Assembly: GCA_947627125.1 (NCBI GenBank)
Contig: CANQUY010000033.1
Span: forward strand, 1-14,550
DNA length: 14,550 bases
Source of the DNA: an uncultured Clostridia bacterium
Lineage (GTDB): Bacteria; Bacillota; Clostridia; Christensenellales; Borkfalkiaceae
Direction of reading: 5' to 3'
The stretch's first letter is position 1. Every line of letters starts with the position of its first letter. The translations under genes were made by a program, and so were the position numbers. Below are positions 14,032 through 14,550 of this stretch, piece after piece. The notes beneath the pieces are model-generated. The model saw nothing but the letters and a program-made list of their open reading frames with translations. It had not been told where the DNA came from and ran no database searches.

Positions 14032-14094
14032 CTAAGGGTGAATTCCATAGGACAAACAATATTTTCATCGGAATATACCTTTGAACGAATCGAC

Positions 14095-14120
14095 AAAAAG
14101 CAGGGATGATCCCTGCTTTT
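14095..14120. terminator. Terminator of the TetR-family gene (bidirectional)
   Basis: AAAAGCAGGGA (14096-14106) and TCCCTGCTTTT (14110-14120) form a perfect 11-base-pair stem with the loop TGA. On the minus strand it is followed by a T tract, starting 7 bases past the TetR stop. On the plus strand the weaker TTTTCTTAT tail may also stop transcripts of the membrane protein gene. Confidence 0.9.
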
Positions 14121-14127
14121 CTTATAG

Positions 14128-14550
14128 TCAGTTCTTGCAGATCTGATTGATATACTCCTGCATTTCCTGCGGCGTTTCGTGGAAGCCGCGCCTAACCCAT
14201 TCGTCAAGTAGCCCGAACAGCCCATAGGAGTAAAACCTACCTTTGTAGCATTCGAGCGCATTCTCGCCATACTGCGGCACCATAATTTCATAAAAAGAAT
14301 TGTAGATCGCTGTCTGCAAGCCTCGTTCATAACAAAGCGCAAGGAGATCTTTGATGCTGTAATTGTATTCAAAAAAGGTCAAGCCGTTTTCGGGTGTAAA
14401 GTTTTTGCGTTCCGAAACATTATGTTCCTCTGACCAGCGTTCCCATAATCTGACAAACTTAAAGGTGATTACCTCTTGTTTGCTTGAAAAGTTGCGAAAA
14501 TAGGTCGTTCTCCCGACCTGTGCCGTTTCCGAGATCTCGGGAACGGATAT
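14128..14550 (-). CDS. TetR/AcrR-family transcriptional regulator (partial, N-terminus beyond right edge)
   Basis: On the minus strand a frame runs without a stop from the window edge (14550) to TAA at 14130-14128, giving the last 140 residues. It begins inside the helix-turn-helix: VPEISETAQVGRTTYFRNF followed by SSKQEVI is the classic recognition-helix region of TetR proteins. The C-terminal half (YSIKDLLALCYERGLQTAIYN to the end) fits the short TetR_C_8-like ligand domain, with aromatic residues such as FYEI, YKGRFYSYGLFGLLDEW. A shorter frame starting at the TTG 14382 is only a fragment of this gene. Such regulators usually control a neighbouring efflux pump or enzyme gene; the target is not in the window. 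Its codons are more AT-rich than those of its neighbours, suggesting later acquisition. The first 30 or so residues are missing. Confidence 0.88.
   Translation of the reverse strand: MSVPEISETAQVGRTTYFRNFSSKQEVITFKFVRLWERWSEEHNVSERKNFTPENGLTFFEYNYSIKDLLALCYERGLQTAIYNSFYEIMVPQYGENALECYKGRFYSYGLFGLLDEWVRRGFHETPQEMQEYINQICKN

Overview
The window looks like chromosomal core DNA of a Bacillota (Firmicutes) bacterium, most likely a Clostridia-type anaerobe. The basis is strong AGGAGG-type ribosome binding sites, a T-box leader in front of thrS, Rho-independent terminators between almost all units, the infC-rpmI-rplT operon with a leader attenuator, a YtxC-like gene in front of thrS, an ECF-type vitamin transporter subunit and a small Cys-rich membrane peptide of a kind common in this group. 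The coding regions are moderately GC-rich with G/C-favoured third positions, which leaves long meaningless open frames antisense to real genes. No phage, insertion sequence, CRISPR array or tRNA/rRNA gene was seen.

Layout. 1-72 (-): start of a small Cys-rich hydrophobic peptide that runs off the left edge. 181-3113 (+): a promoter, an unassigned structured leader, then an operon of ECF S component, type III pantothenate kinase (coaX) and homoserine dehydrogenase (hom) with 4-base overlaps, closed by a terminator. 3115-3975 (+): a RimK-type ATP-grasp ligase that starts right after that terminator. 4021-4046: a bidirectional terminator shared with leuS (-, 4073-6511). leuS has its own near-consensus promoter and a very short leader. 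6593-7363 (+): YtxC-like gene. 7360-7611: a consensus promoter and a complete T-box riboswitch with a Thr (ACC) specifier, controlling thrS (7656-9614) and an overlapping small gene of unknown function. 10167-11528: infC-rpmI-rplT with promoter, leader attenuator and terminator. 11532-13007: SpoU-type RNA methyltransferase and YebC-family protein. 13052-13999: a six-helix membrane protein of unknown function. 14128-14550 (-): the 3' portion of a TetR-family regulator gene, cut by the right edge; it reads as more AT-rich and probably was acquired later.

Functionally, most of the window serves translation (leuS, thrS, IF3, L35, L20, RNA methyltransferase, YebC). The first operon couples vitamin uptake and CoA synthesis to the threonine/methionine branch of aspartate metabolism. 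I did not find a convincing new multi-gene system. The most interesting points are regulatory: the unassigned leader at 216-326, terminators lying against start codons that lack a Shine-Dalgarno sequence, a short palindromic element present twice, and a half terminator at the boundary with the TetR region.
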